NCBI RefSeq assembly: GCF_018320785.1
Contig: NC_054877.1
Span: forward strand, 35,548,151-35,612,150
Length of the DNA: 64,000 bases
Direction: 5' to 3'
From: Cheilinus undulatus
Taxonomy: Eukaryota; Chordata; Actinopteri; Labriformes; Labridae
The translations under genes and the position numbers were made by a program. This document shows, piece after piece, positions 38,101 through 50,032 of the stretch. Under the pieces are notes generated by a model. The model was not told the DNA's origin. It saw only the letters and a list, made by a program, of their open reading frames with translations, and ran no database searches. How positions within the stretch are numbered: position 1 is the stretch's first letter; the number at the start of each line of letters is the position of its first letter.

Positions 38101-38980
38101 CTTTCAGACCATCAATGGGAAGTTTCTCATGTCTTTGCAATGCAGCTGACAAAGTTAACTGCTTTGTTTGATTTAGTATTGATTTACATTATGCAGATAT
38201 TGCTTGTAAAGAATAAGCGGACATGAAATGCATCCAAGCTGCTTAGCTTTTGTTGTTTGTCCCCTTCATGCTATGTTGGCGCCACCTGGCAAAATGCACA
38301 GATCTGCCAGTGCACTGAAAACAGTGCCTTATGCCTGTATGTGCTTGCTGTAAATTCAGAACAGTAAATAAATAGATTTACCCCATGGATCAGGCCTTTG
38401 TCACATGTACCAGATTTTAGTCTGGATCAGATTGTTATCAGATCTGTGCATCCCTAGTTCTTGGGGCCCTTAATTTCTTATTCTGAGTATCATCAAGTAC
38501 AGGCATTAGGTTGATAATTATTTCATAACACAAAAATGAATTCCATTAACTCTAAACATCCACTCACTCTCTTTTTTTGTTATAATTGTTTTTTTGACAA
38601 AGTAGGAATAGATTTTTGAGGACATGTTCTTATACATTTGTTGTGTTGATTTCAGAATTTCATGGTCTTTTCAAATTTTAGTTTGCCCAGTGCTTTTGAA
38701 TTTTGGACAAGTACCTACAGTTATACTTAGAATCCTATCAGCCTCAGCTTTACCTCGGGTTAATGCTGTTTTGCAAATGTTTACATGTTTGATCATGATT
38801 AACGATTATCATCATTTTGCTGTGTACATAAGTGCATTATCAGTTCTCTCAAGAGTAAAAATGGAAGGCCTTACCTGATACTTAGCAGTATTCTCCTCAT
38901 GCTGTCCATCCTAATAAAATGTTGCATAATAATTTAGGAGTGCTTTGACTGAATCATCATAAATACTGAAAATATTTTTT
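35147..38980. other. Intron stretch without recognised genes
   Basis: AT-rich DNA. A retroposon-tail-like segment lies near 36365-36480 and a hAT-like right end (GATCTGTGCATCCCTAG) lies near 38440-38456. Frames at 36906-37181 and 38624-38878 have no recognisable domain. Confidence 0.4.
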
Positions 38981-38981
38981 T

Positions 38982-39642
38982 ACCTCCGCCAAGGAGGTTA
39001 TGTGATCAGGTGGGTTTGTTCGTTTGTTTGTTAGTTTGTTAGCAACATAACTCAAAAAGTTGTGGATGGAATTTGATGAAATTTTCAGGAAATGGCATAA
39101 GGAAGAACTGATTAGATTTTGGGAGTGATCCGGATCATTGTCTGGAATTTTTTTAAAGGATTCTTTACTATTGGAAGATAGGGCTAATAGCGGAGGTCTG
39201 CGTTGTCACCACTGTACACCAGGAGATGGCGGCATGAGTAACTTCAATCCCAGCAGCATTTTTTGGTGTGTTCTGTTCAAAGTTTTTGAGTTTATAGAGT
39301 TTGCAAGACGCACGTCCGGTCAAGGCGACGAGTCGGAGCGTTATGTAGAGAGAGACAGTGAATTGTGGCGAGAATACTCACAATGCTGGGAGGAATAGAG
39401 GAATATTCACCCTCTGCCATGACTTCCAGTCGTCCGATGAGACCATGGGTGCATCTGATGGCACCCATAGCGAAGCCAATGCTTTGCCTCACCGTGTTTC
39501 CACCCCACCGGGGAGGGAGTAATCAGCAAAAGCCATGGCGGGGGGCACATGGGGACGGATCCAGGAATTTTTAAAAAGATTCTTCACTATTGGGAGATAG
39601 GGCTAATGGCGGAGGTCTGCGCCCTCCGAGTGCTTTTCTAGT
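38982..39642 (+). repeat. Dispersed repeat family ACCTCCGCCAAGGAGGT, copy 2 (long form)
   Basis: It starts with the hairpin ACCTCCGCCAAGGAGGT and runs through the body shared with copy 1. It then has a central segment (ACACCAGGAGATGGCGG; GAGAATACTCACAATGCTGG; CCCTCTGCCATGA; CACCCCACCGGGGAGGG). It ends with a second copy of the GGATCCAGGAATTTTTAAAA...GGCGGAGGTCTGCG module, closing CTTTTCTAGTT. Copy 3 has the same architecture. Confidence 0.8.
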
Positions 39643-39645
39643 TTT

Positions 39646-41655
39646 AGAATATGGTAGTAGGACTAGGACTATATCTCATCAAATCAGCTCCCCTACAATG
39701 AGCTGGACTTCATCTATTGTTTGCAGAAAGCATGTTTGCATCACAGCGTAAGGGTATTTTTTTTTTAATTAAGGTAGATCTTGTGATGAAAGTTGATGCT
39801 TGTCTGACATCTTTAGATAAATTGTACTGGCAATGAATACATTGACTCTTCAATTTGACTAAGCTGATTTAATATTCACTATATCCATGGTCATACCTTT
39901 TCTCATATAGAAACCAGAACAATTTGACCATCTACTTGAAACCTCTGCATCCCAAAGTATGATTTTCATGTAACACTTCTATTGACACATCTCTGCAACC
40001 CCATACATTATTGAGAAGGTTCCCCTACTGCTGAGATCAGAACCAACAGCTGAAGAGTTCTATCTTCCGGATGCTTGAACACCAAACCTCTGCTGTCATT
40101 TTATCTCTCTTGTCATTTTTTTCCAGAATAACTGAGGACAGCAGGGTGCTGCATGTATAGATGTTTGTGTTGAGAGCTACAAGCAAGATCAGGTTGTTTG
40201 TGCTGCTGAGAAATTCTCTTTTTTGTGCCACTTGACTTGGCAACAGCTGAAAGCATCTGCAGCAGCCTCCTTCTGCAGCAGCCCCACAGAGATCTGAACA
40301 TATAGACACAATGCCGGCAGACTTAGAGGTGATGTGGGTGAAAAACACAGGGTCAGATCAATAGTGACATGGAAAACATTGATTCAAATCAGTCACTAGG
40401 ATTATCACTCATGTCTGATTGGTATATGTTGGTGTTTTTTTCCCCATGTGCAGCCAGGTGATTATAGTTGATTAATCAGGCACTACCCTCTACCGAGAAA
40501 GCCATGCACTGAATCAATTAATTCCACGATTCTCCTGAATTATTCTCGCTCTGGATTGTACTCAGTAATCATACCTCAGATATTTATGCAAATTTAAAAA
40601 ATACACTTTGCTTTAAATTGAAAATCTGTAATCTAGGAAGCTGAAATTCAAGGATGGAATTCTTCCAGATTGATTTTATATTCTGGATTTTCTTACCTGA
40701 AGAGGTGGCCCACCCTTGTGAATTCTGGATGTATAGATGAAATCAAAATTCAAAAGGACTGTTGTGAGATGAGAACATTTTCAGGCATCAGTTGATTAAA
40801 TGTTTAATGATATTTCTCCAAATAATTCTAACTAAACCTGTTTTAAAATTCACATCATGTAGTCATAACTGTGTGTGTTTATTTTCCCTGCTGTGCTTGT
40901 ACAGTACAGCAAATAACATTTTGTGGTAATGAGGTATGATCCTGTTTTAGTTTGCTCTTCATTTCCTTGTGTCTTCATAATGTCAGCTGTACCTAGCCTG
41001 GATGTCACAGAGGTTAAATTGACACTAATCGTCTATGTAAGGACGCTGGCACTCTTTTTCTGTGCATGCAGTTTGGAGTGACCGCTCAGCAGGATGGTCT
41101 CTTTCAAAATTATTCTATTAAAAAAATTAGAGACGGGCCACGCCCGTTCCAATGTCATACCGGGTCTGATATCTACATTGTTTTTATATTGGACTGACTG
41201 CATTGATCCACGTCACCAATCCAATTTCTGACATTTTCACTGGGACATGAACACATCAAGCGGGATTAATGCCAGCCTTAGCTTAGCAGACTGCTACAAG
41301 ACAGCCGCTCAGTTGGAGCCTGCTCATTATATTTCACTTTGACACTAAAGAGCAGTCAAATAACAGCCAAAATGTCACCTGTTGGTGTCTGTGTGATTAA
41401 TGTGAAGCATAGTAATGAGGTAAAAGGTGTGTTCTCTCCTCATTAAGTTTAATGAAAGAGTCTACTCTGTTTGATTGACTGTGCCTTTTATACAAACAGC
41501 AGCAACTCATTTAACAGCAGTTTGGACATCTATTTAAAGGTGTTTTAACTCATGATTTGCACGTTTTAATTCCACAATGATTCAAAGATGTAGAAGCAGG
41601 CTGTGGCATTTTGCAAGGTCAGAGAAGCAGCTTTATAGAATTACATCAAGGCTGA
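39646..41655. other. Intron stretch without recognised genes
   Basis: No exon is seen. A short G/C palindrome GACGGGCCACGCCCGT lies near 41132-41147. The 103-codon minus frame near 40037-40348 has no recognisable domain. Confidence 0.4.
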
Positions 41656-41752
41656 CTGTAAACTAGGGGTGATAGAAAGGGTTTCACCCCCTGACCACTA
41701 GTTGGCGGCAGGCAGTTGACTCTTCCCTATTCTCCTCTGCTTAGACAACAAC

Positions 41753-41977
41753 ATGATGCAAGACTTCCGGTCTGAGCGAGCCGGTTGCTCATGCTTACCC
41801 AGCAGTGCAGCTTCTGCTGCATTCGTAGCGGATATGTGGACTTGTTTTGGATTCCAAAAGATTAAAGACGGTAAAGACTTCTACAGGAGTCAAGTCATTT
41901 GTAAGATATGCCACACTAGAGTGAGATGCTTGAAGACACGACAATCCCGGGCGCGAGACATCATAGCGATAGCTTAG
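41753..41977 (+). pseudogene. BED zinc finger fragment of hAT transposase
   Basis: Seventy-four codons include VADMWTCFGFQKIKDGKDFY and then VICKICHTRVR. The W..FGF pair followed by C-x2-C is the front half of a BED finger, the DNA-binding domain at the N terminus of many hAT transposases. The back half, with its conserved His residues and the usual GNTTNL-type segment, is replaced by unrelated codons, so the finger is incomplete. The catalytic core is absent. Confidence 0.7.
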
Positions 41978-42472
41978 CGGCTGTCAGCTAACGTGAAAGA
42001 AGCCCGCTGAAGCTACTGGTGATTTTTACTAATGTAACCATAATTACCCATTCAATACTTTTTTTTTGTAAGGACCTGTGCCATTGTAGTGTTGTTAAGA
42101 ATGACTGATTGTGTAGTACGATAAAAAAAACACTGGCCAGTCACATCATGCCCTCCTCACAACACAGTCCATCAGTCCTTAAAGCTGGACGTGAGGATCA
42201 GTCTTCTTCCACAAGCACCTTGTCATTACGTTAAGACATACAAGCTGATGTACCATGAAATATAAGACTTTAGTGCATTTAGTCTATATTGATTTATTTT
42301 TCCATATATTCCATATAGGACCATATATTTTATAATACACCATTTAATTTTTAAATTAACATACTATACATATAATTTTAATAGATTTTTATTAATAGCT
42401 TAATTCTGTTCTGTTGTATTCCATATTAACTTAACATTACATGGTTATTTATTTCTATAAATAAACATGTAT

Positions 42473-42544
42473 ATACACAACCACATAAACATACAAATAT
42501 ATATACATACACACACACATATACACACACATACATATATATAA
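42473..42544. repeat. (TA)/(CA) compound low-complexity tract
   Basis: Mixed ATACACAC and ATATATAC units, inside the hAT element. Confidence 0.85.
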
Positions 42545-42793
42545 ATTACAACAATATTCCAATATATTGCCTTGCTCATAGTATCGCAATATATCGATAG
42601 CGGCACCCCTGATTCTTGCCAGTACACACCCCTACTGTAAACATGGTGCGAAAGCTAAATTAAAGCAAGGTTTAGCTTGGTACTTCCAACAAATCCTTCA
42701 CAATAAAAGTCGTGGTTGTTCAGGAAATGTAGAGTTTTCAGTAGCAGCTTGCATTTTGAGTCAGTCTCTTGTTTTGATAAAAAAATGTGGGTC

Positions 42794-42969
42794 GGCGCGC
42801 CGGTAGTCAAGTGGTTAAGGCCGTGCCATATACGCAGGTGACCCGGGTTCAAATCCGGCCCGTGGCACTATTTCCTGCATGTCTCTCCCCACTCTCTCCC
42901 CTGTTTCCAACTCTATCCACTGTCCTATCAAATAAAGGCAAAAAGGCCAAAAATAAATCTTTAAAAAAG
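42794..42969 (+). mobile_element. tRNA-derived SINE with 11-bp target duplication
   Basis: The sequence AAATGTGGGTC flanks the element on both sides (42783-42793 and 42970-42980), a sign of LINE-driven retroposition. The head has a Pol III A box (TAGTCAAGTGGTTAAGG) and B box (GGGTTCAAATCC), like tRNA-Ser or tRNA-Leu. The body (CATGTCTCTCCCCACTCTCT, then CTGTCCTATCAAATAAAGGC) ends in an A-rich tail. It matches the copy at 15097-15290 and the fragment at 9300. The intact boxes and clean duplication point to a recent insertion. Confidence 0.93.
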
Positions 42970-42980
42970 AAATGTGGGTC

Positions 42981-43385
42981 AGTTTGGACAAAACTGTCGC
43001 TGTAGCTACATCCAAGCTAATTGTTCCACCAGCAGCCATTGTAAATACTGACTCACAGAACAATCAAACCTGTAACTATTGCAAAATCATGTTGAAGCAG
43101 GTAAGGAAACAAGCAAAAACATCTTTTCCATTATGGAAAGCTTTCTGTGCTGTTCTTTGCTCTTTTTAATGAAGAAATGTGGTCCAGTTCTGATAAAACT
43201 GTCAAGTTACATCCAAGCTAGTTGCTACTGTGGTGGCAGCCGTTGCTACCAGCTTCGGGTATAACTAAACCCCACCTGTAGCTACCACCTCATTCTCCGC
43301 AAGTGATGCAGATTGGTGGGTCCATTGTCAGCGAGGAATCTGGCTAATCCATCTGCCTTGCAAGATTAATCTACTGCCAATCACG
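42981..43385 (+). repeat. Duplicated unit shared with 60873-61135
   Basis: Two related stretches lie in tandem: AATGTGGGTCAGTTTGGACA...ATCCAAGCTAATTG (from 42971) and AAATGTGGTCCAGTTCTGAT...ATCCAAGCTAGTTG (from 43175). The second continues through ACTAAACCCCACCTGTAGCT to CTTGCAAGATTAATCT. The second half reappears at about 60873-61135. The SINE at 42794 landed at the start of the first unit. I do not recognise the family. Confidence 0.55.
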
Positions 43386-44228
43386 TCCTTGATATTAAAT
43401 GAAAATGAAGAAATTGAGCCTGGCAAAAGCAAACATGACACAGAAGACACTTAATACACAAGTAGCTGTACATTTTAAAGTTCTTCACAAGATCCCTTTT
43501 AGGGAGACGAGCTTTGAGCCACAATGTTTTCCCCCAAATATAGGAAAACAGGTTTTGTTGAAATGAGACAAAGATTACACAGACATGCAGCGGTATGCCA
43601 GAAACTTTTTATAGTAACCATAGCAGAGCCTGTAGCTAAATGCTAACATGCTCACAATTCCAACTTGACAACACAACTCAGCTATTTAAAAAGAGCTTCA
43701 ACATACGCTTAGAAAGACACAGGTGGCAATAATGAGTGTTGTTTTCTTCTGTTAGCTCAGCAGTCATGAAGTCTCCCTGCTTCCAGGTCAAGTTTGTCTA
43801 TCATTAATACAAGGGTAGTCATAAACAATAGGCCACAGACCAAACTAGTCAAGAGGTTGAGAGAAAACAAAGGGTGAACTGAACTCAGGAAATTTCAGAG
43901 AGCCTACAGAAAGCTGTAAGAATGACCTGGACTTTAAGCAGGAAATTATTTTGCATTTTTTTACTCCCTGGTTCCCTTGAATCTATTTAAAGAACTGAAA
44001 GCAGTTTATGTTAAGCAATATCTGAACAGTTTTAGTGTCTTTTAATGGAAAAGGGGAAAATAAAACAGTATCAGTGTCTGTTTTGATACCATAGCAGCAG
44101 AAAAAATATGCCCCAGTAGGGATGGTTACCAAGTTCAGTACTTCTATAGGTACCAACCGAATTCTGTCAGTACTCCCGAGTATCGATTGACATAAAATGA
44201 AATGGTACCATGTTTCTGTACCTTAATA

Positions 44229-44568
44229 CAGTGTTTCCGAACCATTTTTCCTTGAAGCCCCCCTACATGTACCTAAGAAAAGTGCAGCCCCCCCAGGACC
44301 CAACAGAGAAGAAAAATTGATACACTACCTTCAACAATCAACATAGATTTTAATTGTTTCACTGATAAAACCCTAGAAAAAGCCTATGCCTGTTTTTCTC
44401 ATCAAAAGACCTTTGTATAAACTACTTAATAACTGCTTCATCAAGTTTTTTGGTCAATATTTGCAAATCTAATTTTGCCAGTCCCAGAGCAGACAAAGCC
44501 TCGCACCCCTCCTAAGATCTTTGGCGACCCCCATGGGGGGGTCCCAGACCCCAGGTTGGGAACCAATG
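44229..44568. mobile_element. hAT MITE (CAGTGTTTCC ends), nested in larger hAT
   Basis: It begins CAGTGTTTCCGAACC and ends GGTTGGGAACCAATG, an inverted pair. The octamers CCTTAATA (44221-44228) and CCTTAATG (44569-44576) flank it, matching at seven of eight bases. The C-rich text AAGCCCCCCTACATG and the G-rich GGGGGGGTCCCAGACCCC are typical of this fish MITE. No coding content. Confidence 0.85.
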
Positions 44569-44704
44569 CCTTAATGCGCCCTTATGACTGGAAGAGAGTG
44601 GAGAAGTAGTCAATTTTCGATGCCGGACGTGAACGCTGCATTGCACACACAAGAGTAATGACAAGCAGCTTGCTGAATCAACAAAGCAAGCATCGCTGAT
44701 AGGA

Positions 44705-44825
44705 AGAGGTAGAATGTATGGCTCCACTTTAAAATACGACACAGATTATGCTGCAATAATTGTGACGCGAAGTACAAGGCTTACCACGGCAATACTTCTA
44801 ATCTGAGGAAGCAGTGTGATGATTA
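44705..44825 (+). pseudogene. BED zinc finger remnant
   Basis: One + frame reads VWLHFKIRHRLCCNNCDAKY, then KAYHGNTSNLRKQCDD. The W-x2-F, C-x2-C and GNTSNLRK pattern marks a BED finger from a hAT transposase. The usual final His after LRK is Gln here, and an in-frame stop precedes the Trp region, so the fragment is dead. Confidence 0.65.
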
Positions 44826-44866
44826 ATGATTCAGATCAACTCCCACTGCTTCCTGCTCACTCACCC

Positions 44867-44872
<6 letters not shown>

Positions 44873-44911
<39 letters not shown>
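44873..44911. repeat. (CT)n microsatellite
   Basis: About 19 CT units inside the interrupted hAT element. Confidence 0.95.
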
Positions 44912-44914
<3 letters not shown>

Positions 44915-46457
44915 CCGAATCCTCACTTTAAACACCGTCATTTGCCCGTTAATCATGTGGATATCAACCATGGAAAAATGCATCATAAAGGCATTTGTTT
45001 TCTTAGTCACCTCACAGACTTAACTAAGGCATGGTACGGATTGCCTAGTGTGAGTTCTTCCTAAAAGTTGCTCTCCAGCTTGGCACAGCTGGTGTCATAT
45101 GAAACTCTCTGTCAGGATGCATAGATCCAGAGTGACTTTGAAGGAGACTCATCCTTGCTGCTTATTTTCATCGCAGAATAAAATAATTTGCCGCATCCTA
45201 TGAAATGTTGCAATGAATACAAATAGAACGTAATGGACTCGGTGTGCAAGATTTGGGTGAGTGATGGCTCAGTTATTCTTCTGCTTGGATGGCTGCTCAA
45301 TTGATTGAGTGTGGAGCGGGCTCTTCTCCTACCAGAGAAAGTTCACTTGCTAGTTTTGTTGAAAAGAACTGCATGAGGAAAGATGTGCAGCACATGTAGG
45401 TCCTGGTAGAAGAAGTAGTTTGTTTACTTTCATTTTTAGTTTGTAATATTTTAATTTGTAAAATATAATAGCTTTATTACCTGGAATCGGTACGATACTG
45501 AGACAAACAGACTCAGAAACGGTTTCTTTGCCAGAGCCATAACAACCCTAAACTCACACATTACTGATTCATAATATCTGTGAACCCACTGCATTTTGCA
45601 GTTATTTGTTACATTGCACTTCCTTTTGCAATATTGCCCTATTGTATCACATGATGTTGGTTGCACTGTGAAAGGAGCAGCTCTTTGCAGTTTTGTTATA
45701 CTTTGTATGATGATAATAAAGGCTATTCTATTCTAATCTATACTGGTTCAGAAAAGAAAGATACCCATCCCTATGCCTTAGGCTACCAGTGCTGGGTAAT
45801 TTATGTTTCTATTGTCAAAAACTGCCATGAAGCTCCTGCACACTGTCTAAACTGAACAAATACAGTTGCAATATTTCTGCATTTAGACAGTCTTGCTTCC
45901 TCTGCTTTTTGTCTGATCATAAGAGATGTAAAAGAAACTTTTGTGTCTTTTTTTAGACAACAAATGGATTTCAGACAACCTCTGATTTTAAACAGACCCT
46001 TATTGCTTTTTGTCAGTATTAGATCTGTTATTTAAAAGCTTAGAAACATTTTGATGCTGATTCCTCAATTAAAAATGTAGAATTTTTATTGTTTAAAATG
46101 TCAAACATGAAAGATTTGTGCATGGAAGAAAAGAATAAAAAGTTTTATGCAGTATCACAAAGTACTAAAGTATTGAAGGTTCTTTACATTATTGTAAATT
46201 AAACAATGACCTCACTTTTCTTCAAGTTTCCCTTAAAGCTGCTTTACAATTCTTTTATGGTTCAATTACCACCATATTCTGTCTGTCAGCCTCTTTATTT
46301 TAGTAGCAGTATTTCAATAGGATGACATCAAATTATAAAGAATGAAAGTCAATCATGTCTTTTAAAGATTAGTCATAGCTGTGACTCAAATGATCTCATA
46401 TCAGAGAAATGTTGAGTTTTCTTGAAAGCTGCATCTAACAATTCTCTGATGTCTCTG

Positions 46458-46560
46458 TAGTAGGGGTGTGATGAGACTCTTATCTAACAAGACGAGACAA
46501 AATTTGGGCCCATGAGACGAGATGAGATTTTTCACTTTTTTTTAATTTTTGAAAAAAATA
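46458..46560. repeat. hAT-like left end fragment
   Basis: TAGTAGGGGTGTGATGAGAC followed by ACGAGACAAAATTTGGGCC and GAGACGAGATGAGATTTTTC is a fish hAT terminus with repeated GAGACGAGA units. I found no matching right end before 49 kb, so the copy is probably truncated. Confidence 0.5.
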
Positions 46561-49500
46561 CATGGGTGGATAACTTGTCCTTTATACATTTGAAAGTCAA
46601 AATTGCAAAGCATTCAGGTCCATTCAGAAATGTTTAATCTTAACTTCTCTTGTACTGAATAGACTATTGATGCTTGGACGCAGTTTATCTAACTTTGACT
46701 CAAACTGCACATTTTAAAGCTTTTTGAATCAAATCTCTCATTTTAAGTCTACATCTTTATTTTTCTATACTGTGCACTCATTCCTACAGTTACAATGATA
46801 ATAAAAGCATTTAGATTATTATGAAAGAACTTTTAAAACAGTTTGTAACAGACCTTAATCTGAATCCATAAAATCAAACTATTTCTCATCCTCTTTGATT
46901 GCATCCATTTTTTTTAAAAACTCAAAAGAAATATTTCTTTCAATAACACATTTATTTTTTTAACAGTGATTTAGAGAAATAGATTATTTTATCGTTTTGT
47001 GGTCTTTTTTTCTCATGTGAGCTTTGACGGTGTTGGACATGACACACAGATAAGCGTGTGTGATAATGTGTGTGCACTGGTGAGCTAGCGTGTGTCTCTG
47101 CCTGCTGTCAGACAACAAACAGGGCACGTTTAACTGGAGCTAGAACTTCGGTTTTTGGAGCTAACAGTGGACTCTATGGTGCTCAGAGTTTGTTTTGCTA
47201 AGTTTACCGCTGCAGTAAATTGGCCTGTTGCGCTACTCATATTAAGCTGCTGATTGATGATACACACAGCCAACAGCTGATGGATGTGTGACTGACAGAT
47301 GGGGAGAAGAGAAGGAGACATGACCAAGCAGCTACTGAATCAAAGTTACAAAGTCACAAATAGCAGCACTGTGAGCGAGTCTGTGCTCAAACACAAACTA
47401 AATAGATCGCAGAGACTGCATAGGTTTCCAGCAGCAGCATTTCATCATTTCGGATCATTATGATGAACCTATTATGCATTGATGGATCATGTGCGGCCCC
47501 AAGTAGCGCACGCGGATGAGGGGGCGGGGGTTGGAGGAGGGCTCTTGATGGGTTACGGAACAGCTCCGTTAATTCATTTGCTATTAAACCTACAATTTTA
47601 AAGTGACTATGGGAGCTTTATAATCTTTTTTTAACTTAGAGCTTTATACAGTTGAGTGACTTTAGTTTAAGCTGTCCACAACCATGAGCTAGTTTTGAGT
47701 CAGTCTTCTTGATATATGTTCAGAATTGATCAGTCAAATCATGTAGTGGTATGAAATGAGACTTGCTCTTAAAATTCCTTCAGAATAGTCATGAATATCT
47801 TGGTTGACAGCTTGTTTTTAAAGGCACTCATAATTTTGTTTAAGGTCCAAGTGTCAGGTATTCACAGCACATATAAGCCTTTAGTAGCTCCAGCACTACT
47901 GACCAGTCTCTTATTTGCAGGTTTGAGTGGTATCAGGAAAAACAGTCCATATGTAGAGCAACAGCAGGTGGAACACACTCTGCAGTAATGACACTGCAGC
48001 TTCCATCAAGGGTTATCTGACAGCGGTTAATTATCTCTACAAACGGATTTCTGATTTCAAGTGCAGATAAAAATGTGTTGTAGCGTGGCAAATAAGCTTG
48101 ACACTGTGATGACAACTCTTTGAATGCATCAGAAGAAATCGATCTGACCTTTGTTCACAAATAACTTTTTAGTGACACTTGCTTGCTGTTGATCTGACAA
48201 GGCCATTTTTTTTAACATTTACTACTCTTTATCATCATGTTATTGCTGCAAACTTAAAATCTGTTAATCTCAAGTAAATAAAAAAGAGGTTCATTTTAGG
48301 GTTTGTTTCCCTGAATTAAACCAGAGTGAAGCCTCTGTGTAACTTACTATTTACATAGAAACTGAGACTCACCAGAAACAATGACAGCATTTACTTTTCA
48401 GACAAACCTGGTAAAGAGAATTTTACTTTGATCTAATCAGATGGTAGCTTCACCAATTGCTAACAACAGAGGAGCATAAAAAAGGAAGTCTTAGCTGTAC
48501 CTAGCTTAGATGTTAGCCTCTGTTTCCAGGGCAGGCATTTGGTTTTGAAGTCACTTTGCAGAGTTGTAGGCCCTTGTTCAGTCCTTGACAAACTTTCTTA
48601 ACTAAAAGCTGCCATGAACCACAAATGCTATTTGCACACTTTATTTGATTGTTTAAATTGTCAGGTTAAAGGTGATTCTGATATTTGAGATCTCACTCTC
48701 TACCTCTCTCTTTGACTCTGGCAGAGCATGTAGTGTTCTTTTGCACCTGAATGTTTCTTAAACTAATGTTTTTGGGTACAAATAAGATTGTTTTCCTTAG
48801 ATCAGTACATTAACTTCACCACCACTGTAAGGTATGACAGAAAGCCTGTAAAATGAAGAGTAATTCATATATTTTTATTTTAAGTGCATTAACCACAATT
48901 TAGTCAAGTACACATTTCTTGGACCTTTCCTAATAGAATCAGTCCTTGTGAAATTTATACTAAGAAATTTAAACACTGCTGTTACAAAGCCGTGGCTGCC
49001 TCCATGTAGGGCAATGATTTACTTATGCATTATGATTTGAAATTCAAGCACAGATGCAGATTTAAAACCAGCTAGTATGTGAGAGTTCATGGTTATGAAT
49101 AGTTATTGACAAAGGCAGGGACATATGGGTGTATTGGTGCAATGCACTTTTGTCATACAGGCTAAATTGTCACTGAAAATGTCACTGAAAAGTCCTGGAT
49201 AATGATCTCTAGTTTAGTTCTCAACTTCAACTTTAAAAAGTCTCCCATGGACACGTGTTGCATAGCCCTTTGCTATCAAGACTAAAAGCAGTACATCTGG
49301 GACCTGTGCATGATTAAATGTCACGACATCAATGTTTCTGTGTGTCCATGTCAAATTAAAATAAATAAGATCAGTGAGAGCTGATGTGTCATTAACATAG
49401 GTTCTGCCAGGAAGTGTTCACCTGTATGCACCAAAGCCTACTTATAAGTGATTACCCAATACTTCTCAAGCTGCAAATGTATTTAAACAAAAAACAGAAT

Positions 49501-50032
49501 ACTCAACATATGGAAAATTAAAACTTCTAGAGTACAAATTCTACATTTTGATGATTCAAAATTAGATATTTATCATTATGATTGAAGTAAATGTGATTAC
49601 AGTTTCAAACTGTGATCAATTTTATCTTCCATCCCGGCTGTCAGGATGATAAATCATGTATTTAAACTGTTGGAGCCATACAGCTCTGCTTTATTTCTTT
49701 AAAATTTTATTTTTTTATTTTTTTTGCTGCCAAGGTGTTTTTCCATTCATTCTATTACAATGCGAATGTCTCATTGCTCTAACTTGTATTTGCTGAGATA
49801 GCTCATCCATCACAGTTTGTGTAATGTCTGCTTTTTGGTCTATGTTACATAATGCAACACTGTGGAGACTTGTCAAATTGCTGCACTCAGAACAGCATTA
49901 CCAAGAACAATTACACAAGTCTGACAACAATTGCAGACATGATGCTCACTCACAACTTTGGAACTGGCTGCTTTATCAATCCCCCCTCTCCTCCTCCTCC
50001 TCTTTCTCCTCCTCTCTGTTTCCCATGTGCAG

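Larger units (their letters stand above)
41664..42634 (+). mobile_element. hAT element with perfect 8-bp target duplication
   Basis: The octamer CTGTAAAC occurs immediately on both sides (41656-41663 and 42635-42642). The element begins TAGGGGTGAT and ends ACACACCCCTA, giving a short inverted end TAGGGGTG. Eight-base duplications and short inverted ends are hallmarks of hAT elements, and the interior encodes a BED-type zinc finger. At 971 bp it is far shorter than an autonomous hAT element, so most of the transposase is deleted. The right interior (about 42360-42600) is AT- and CA-rich. Confidence 0.88.
44117..45773 (-). mobile_element. hAT element with BED finger remnant, interrupted
   Basis: The left end TAGGGATGGTTACC and right end GATACCCATCCCTA are inverted. 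The flanking octamers TGCCCCAG (44109-44116) and TGCCTTAG (45774-45781) match at six of eight positions, the two differences both being C/T, which fits a decayed hAT duplication. The interior carries a BED-finger-like stretch on the + strand and a (CT)n tract. A 340-bp MITE is nested at 44229. The strand is formal, since most of the transposase is gone. Confidence 0.68.
23681..50032. other. pde4b intron, about 26 kb, mobile-element rich
   Basis: This large intron separates the non-coding exons from the first coding exon. Recognisable contents are listed separately. Stretches where I see no gene or identifiable repeat are about 24060-27030, 28657-29400, 31340-34910, 35147-38980, 39646-41655, 43385-44115, 45774-46455 and 46560-50000. 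No FN3 or WSXWS-bearing exon of a cytokine receptor and no other host exon was recognised anywhere in it. Confidence 0.5.

Noticed and set aside
42794..42870. Possible tRNA gene (A and B boxes present)
   Set aside because: The boxes belong to a SINE head. The body and A-rich tail follow directly, the cloverleaf is not complete, and an 11-bp target duplication flanks the whole unit.
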